64,000 nt of DNA from positions 29,699,558 to 29,763,557 of the forward strand of contig CM049310.1 of NCBI GenBank assembly GCA_026874595.1, given 5' to 3'. The notes under the pieces were generated by a model. That model was given only the letters and a program-made list of their open reading frames with translations, made no database searches and had not been told where the DNA came from. Both the position numbers and the translations under genes were made by a program. The stretch is from Sipunculus nudus (taxonomy: Eukaryota > Annelida > Sipuncula > Golfingiida > Sipunculidae). Shown here piece after piece: positions 60,420 through 64,000 of the stretch; the stretch's first letter is position 1; each line of letters begins with the position of its first letter.

Positions 60420-62950
60420 TAGTCGAACCCAAAACGCTGTCAGTCAAATCTACATAGAGGGCGCAAGTTCTCGAAAAATCCCTGTACCTCTCCCACAACA
60501 CTATTACTCCTGTGTATTTATCCATAGCGATTTGCTGACAAAGCTGACACATATTAATGATCACAAATTTGTGAAAGAGATAACGTTTTAAATTGGTTTT
60601 AATTTTATGTAAGAGACGGAGATTTTCTTAGTAGGGAACGAATTCCAGAGCTGGATGTACAATGTGATACCACGCACTCTTTGGTCTGATTACAATTCTT
60701 TGCTCTGTGCGCACCCTGGTGTTAGAACCCAGAAAATCTTGCTGTACAAAACAGTAGTGTATACCCGCTGTGTGAGGAGTTTAAGAATAACGCTCCAAAT
60801 AATAAACCCGATTTTGAGAGGAGCACAAGTTTCACAAAAAATTTTATTTGACAAATATTGGGATTGTGGAAAGTCAGTTAATATAACAATACTTGTTTTA
60901 TACTAGGTCTGTGTATCGGTCTGCCTATTCAGGTACAATACGTATTGTGATACACTCAATTCGATACACGATACGTATTGACGATACGCTCCGTTTTGCA
61001 TTTTATATCATTTTCTGAATAAAAGCTCTGAGGATAAAATGTTTCTTAAATATTCTGCATTTATGCTGGATATTAAATAAATCATTAAACACTAGTTTAT
61101 ACAAACACATGAGTAACAAATCTGTATTTTATATATAACGTCATTTCAAACAAGCATATCTATATATAAAAAACCTCGGTTGGCTGGACTATTCCCTTGA
61201 GGGGGTGGGGTGGATAGATAATTATTTCATAGGATGAACCAAATATGGCCTTTGGTAAATGGCTTACGGATACGTAATATGTTGGCACAAAAATTTCCAA
61301 GGTTAGGTATAATGATGGATTATTAAGCGAAATACATGCACTATTGTGATCACAGAATTTAAAAAAAATAATGGTAGCAGAATGTAATATGAGTATCGAA
61401 ATCATCAGTATCGAGGAAGGTCAGTAATCATGTGCATGGTTGCGGAGAAGGTGGGCATGCATGTTCCCCTAAAACTGTAGGGATGGGGACAAAGTATAAT
61501 TGGAGCAAAATATCATTTGTCCCCCACACTTTTTTTGTGGCTTGTCATCGGAGCCCTGACATGCGCATTCTTTTTAAGGTTATAGATTAAGTTATACTTG
61601 TACCCATATTTATTATCAGTCATTGTTCTTTCCGCTATACGACCAGGACAGCATGCAAAGCGTATCGGTAACCATATAGACATTGCGTATCGATATATCG
61701 GTATAGTGGTATAGTCCTATAATTTACGTAACTGTAAGCATCTATGTTTTTTAACCCTTTATACTTTAAAAAAATAATAATAACAGTTATATGTCTCCTT
61801 AAAAAGAGATATATACACAGTAGAACTGGGTGTAGTGGGTGACATGGGGACCAGAACTTCTCGCAAGTCCCCTTTTTTCTTGTTAATTGAATCCGATTAT
61901 ATTACGAATGCTGCCCCTGAATTAGAGCAAATGTTGTGCTACTGTAGGTATAGCAGGGACTAATTTTAATAAAATATCGGCATGTCGGAAAAGTTGGATT
62001 GTGGGTGACAAAACGGAGACTTTCCAGCTTTTGAATTTAAGCTTTTAATTAAAAAAAAACATGAACTATATCCTTGTGAAATTCAAGCAGAAGACCAGCC
62101 GACAAGATAATGACTGACACGCCATGTCAGTCTCTTATTATCGTTATGAAGACCCTTGTGCTGGGACATCTCGTTTAGATATAAAAGAAAGAGAAGTCGC
62201 TTTTTCCCTGAAGTTCCTTTATGTAATCTCAATTCAGTTAGCTCTGATAGCAATCGAAAAATAGACTATTTTAATATAAGAATAAAACAAGATAAGATAA
62301 ACACGACGTCAGTTTTCTATCGGTCCAGTGATCATTCCCTATATAATAAACATGGATATTATTCATAATATATATTATTTATAATAATGAAGCTATTTAA
62401 ATTTTATATATCATTATATTATTATATTATTATATTTAATGATAATAACCTAGAGCAGTTATTTCTATGTATGGTAGTACAGGAACTATTAATGTTTACG
62501 AAGTTTATGTTTTCTATTATCACTTGTGTTTGCAAGACTTTACCCAGATGTGTGAACATTAACGTGTAACTTTGTTGTTCTATAAAAATGCATCACTAAC
62601 ATTGTTCAAGCCATACTGTATTTTTAAGAGTACTGAGCTAATATTTATAATAATTATCTGTATAATTGATACGGAGTTGGGTTTTTTTCTAGACCACGGT
62701 TTACCTGCTTCCGTTCTGATTTGACTCTCCAAATTCGGCAGACGTATCAGTAGTGTGCTCTTCGAGGACAAGTTTGTTTTATTTTGCGGGATTATGCTCT
62801 ATTAAGCTGAAAAATTAATAATTTGAATAGTTCCCCATAAGGTGTCCCTATTTCTTTTGTGGTGCAAGGTCCTCCACGCCTGTGACGCTTTTTCAGGAGG
62901 CACATCGGGGATATTCACTGGCCTGTTAAGACCGTGGCCAGCGGACATGT
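60420..62950. other. Duplicon flank downstream of gene E, no gene supported
   Basis: Colinear with the flank of gene C. A stretch at about 60420-60600 and one at 62160-62302 have no counterpart in unit 1. The second holds most of a 70-residue plus-strand frame (62156-62368) with no recognisable domain; it is more likely an insertion here or a deletion in unit 1 than a gene. Confidence 0.5.
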
Positions 62951-63554
62951 CCTGCCCAAAAGGCATTTCCGTGCAGTACGCGGTCACGCGGGTCCACTTT
63001 AATCCCCATTGATCCCCAATATTCATTGTAACGCCTCTAAAGGAATTTTCTCTCTCAAAGGAAGTAAAGGGTTTTTAATCCAAAGACCACATGACTCCGC
63101 TTTCAATGCGAGGGCTTTTCAGTTTGGTCAACACTGGGTACTGAGTCTGGTGATGTGACCACCTTTTGACAATTTTTTATGGGTTACAGGTATGTTGATA
63201 TTTATACATTTAAAACTATCTTTCCATGATAACCATGGATTCAAAAGTTCGGCCAAGTCATGTGGTTAGTAAAGTTTTTTTTCATAACTTAATTATCATT
63301 CGGGTTGGGTGGGGTTGGGGTCCGGGGTCCGGGGGGGGGGGGGGGTCACATTTATATGTTCACCTTGCGAGTAGCAGAACAAATAAATAGGAATTGGTGG
63401 CTTCCACACGGGGAAAGGGAATGGTCCTTTGTCATAACGGTTTATAAGAAAATATATTTTGTCGTGATTCGTATTACCTACAAATTGAAATGGATTATTG
63501 ATGTGTCTTTACCATAACCCTCTACAAATGCTACAAAACAGCAAAACATTTTTC

Positions 63555-63880
63555 GCCTGTCACGCTTTTTCAGGAGGCTACCTGTAATTCCATTATATCG
63601 CCTGTTAAAGAATTTAACTCTGTCAAAAGGAGGTAAAGATTTTAAATTAAAGCGCGGAACACATGTCGACATGAATATTTTAATAGGGAGTACTATTCCC
63701 TTGAGTGGACAAAAAGAGCTGAAACCCTTTACACGATCACCGTTTTATAGGTTTACAGGTATGTTGATTTTTATGCATTCAGATGTATCTTTCCATGATA
63801 CCATGGTTTTAATAGTTCGGCCGATTTATGGGTTGTTTGAAAAGTTTTTTCAAAAGGAATCCCCCGGGGGGGGGGGGGAT
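63555..63880. repeat. Degenerate partial third copy of the duplicon end
   Basis: CCTGTCACGCTTTTTCAGGA (63557), 'ttacaggtatgttgat', 'tctttccatgata-ccatgg' and a terminal G run repeat, in order, the end of unit 2 (about 62878-63345) with large deletions. Confidence 0.7.
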
Positions 63881-64000
63881 TGCACACACTCCTTAGGGTC
63901 CTCAATCGCTTTGGGACTTTGAAACATCCGCCAGAATCTACAAACCATTCGTTCGTTCATACGTGCACGTTTCATGTAAAACATTATCATGGTTCAGAAA

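Larger units (their letters stand above)
50759..63350. repeat. Segmental duplication unit 2 (pseudogene D and gene E)
   Basis: Colinear copy of 37603-49520. The left boundary is sharp at 'gtcttcaaattacttgctga'; the sequence before it differs from unit 1 and lacks the gene B 3' UTR hairpin. Differences inside include the 51260-53316 insertion, an extra segment at about 62160-62302, shorter microsatellites, and absence of the 47514-49114 element. Confidence 0.88.

Noticed and set aside
62156-62368. 70-residue frame present only in unit 2
   Set aside because: Most of it lies in a segment missing from unit 1, it has no domain, and no splice or promoter context was seen.

Overview
The window looks like nuclear DNA of an animal, most likely a mollusc and perhaps a bivalve. 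Genes are split by introns with GT/AG borders, TATA-type promoters sit upstream of non-coding first exons, and the background is AT-rich and full of microsatellites, minisatellites and decayed LINE, PIF/Harbinger, tRNA-derived SINE and MITE-like copies. There is no prokaryotic gene organisation. The mollusc assignment is an inference from the repeat style and from the secreted acidic/basic proteins. No marker gene fixes the species.

The only convincing protein genes are five copies of one family that I do not recognise by name. They are gene A (18345-21252, minus), gene B (37636-39629, minus), gene C (42992-44851, plus), gene D (50770-54895, minus, a pseudogene) and gene E (58160-59967, plus). 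Each has a non-coding first exon and three coding exons joined by phase-0 introns. Exon 1 encodes a signal peptide and an Arg/Gly- and Ser/Asp/Glu-rich segment. Exon 2 encodes a cysteine module plus a Pro/Glu linker. Exon 3 encodes a second, related cysteine module plus an Arg/Gly/Pro-rich tail. The predicted products are secreted proteins of about 324-339 residues with N-glycosylation sequons, likely Fam20C-type phosphorylation sites and, in B to E, an RGDS motif. A role in extracellular matrix, shell or adhesive material is plausible but unproven.

Layout: 1-18 kb is gene-free. It holds a short tandem repeat (2.8-3.3 kb), a decayed LINE (3.4-6.1 kb), an 80-bp satellite (9.05-9.94 kb), a 27-bp minisatellite (10.0-10.5 kb) and MITE-like debris. 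Gene A occupies 18-22 kb. From 22 to 37 kb lie LINE fragments, a possible coiled-coil ORF pair, a degenerate ~150-bp tandem repeat, a ~3-kb PIF/Harbinger element inserted in a tRNA-derived SINE, and a 5'-truncated LINE with intact target-site duplications. From 37.6 to 63.35 kb there are two tandem copies of a ~12-13 kb duplicon. Each carries a head-to-head gene pair (B/C and D/E) separated by a GA/TA/minisatellite-rich intergenic region.

Comparing the two duplicons gives exact filled/empty sites for two non-autonomous DNA elements: 47514-49114 in unit 1, and 51260-53316 inside an intron of gene D. Gene D carries two nonsense codons, a 1-nt frameshift, a degraded TATA box and a truncated 3' UTR, so it is a young pseudogene. 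B, C, E and A keep open frames. A, C and E share one promoter type and B/D another. A 16-nt element able to form a short hairpin is conserved about 36-47 nt after the stop codon in A, B, C and E and is missing from D.
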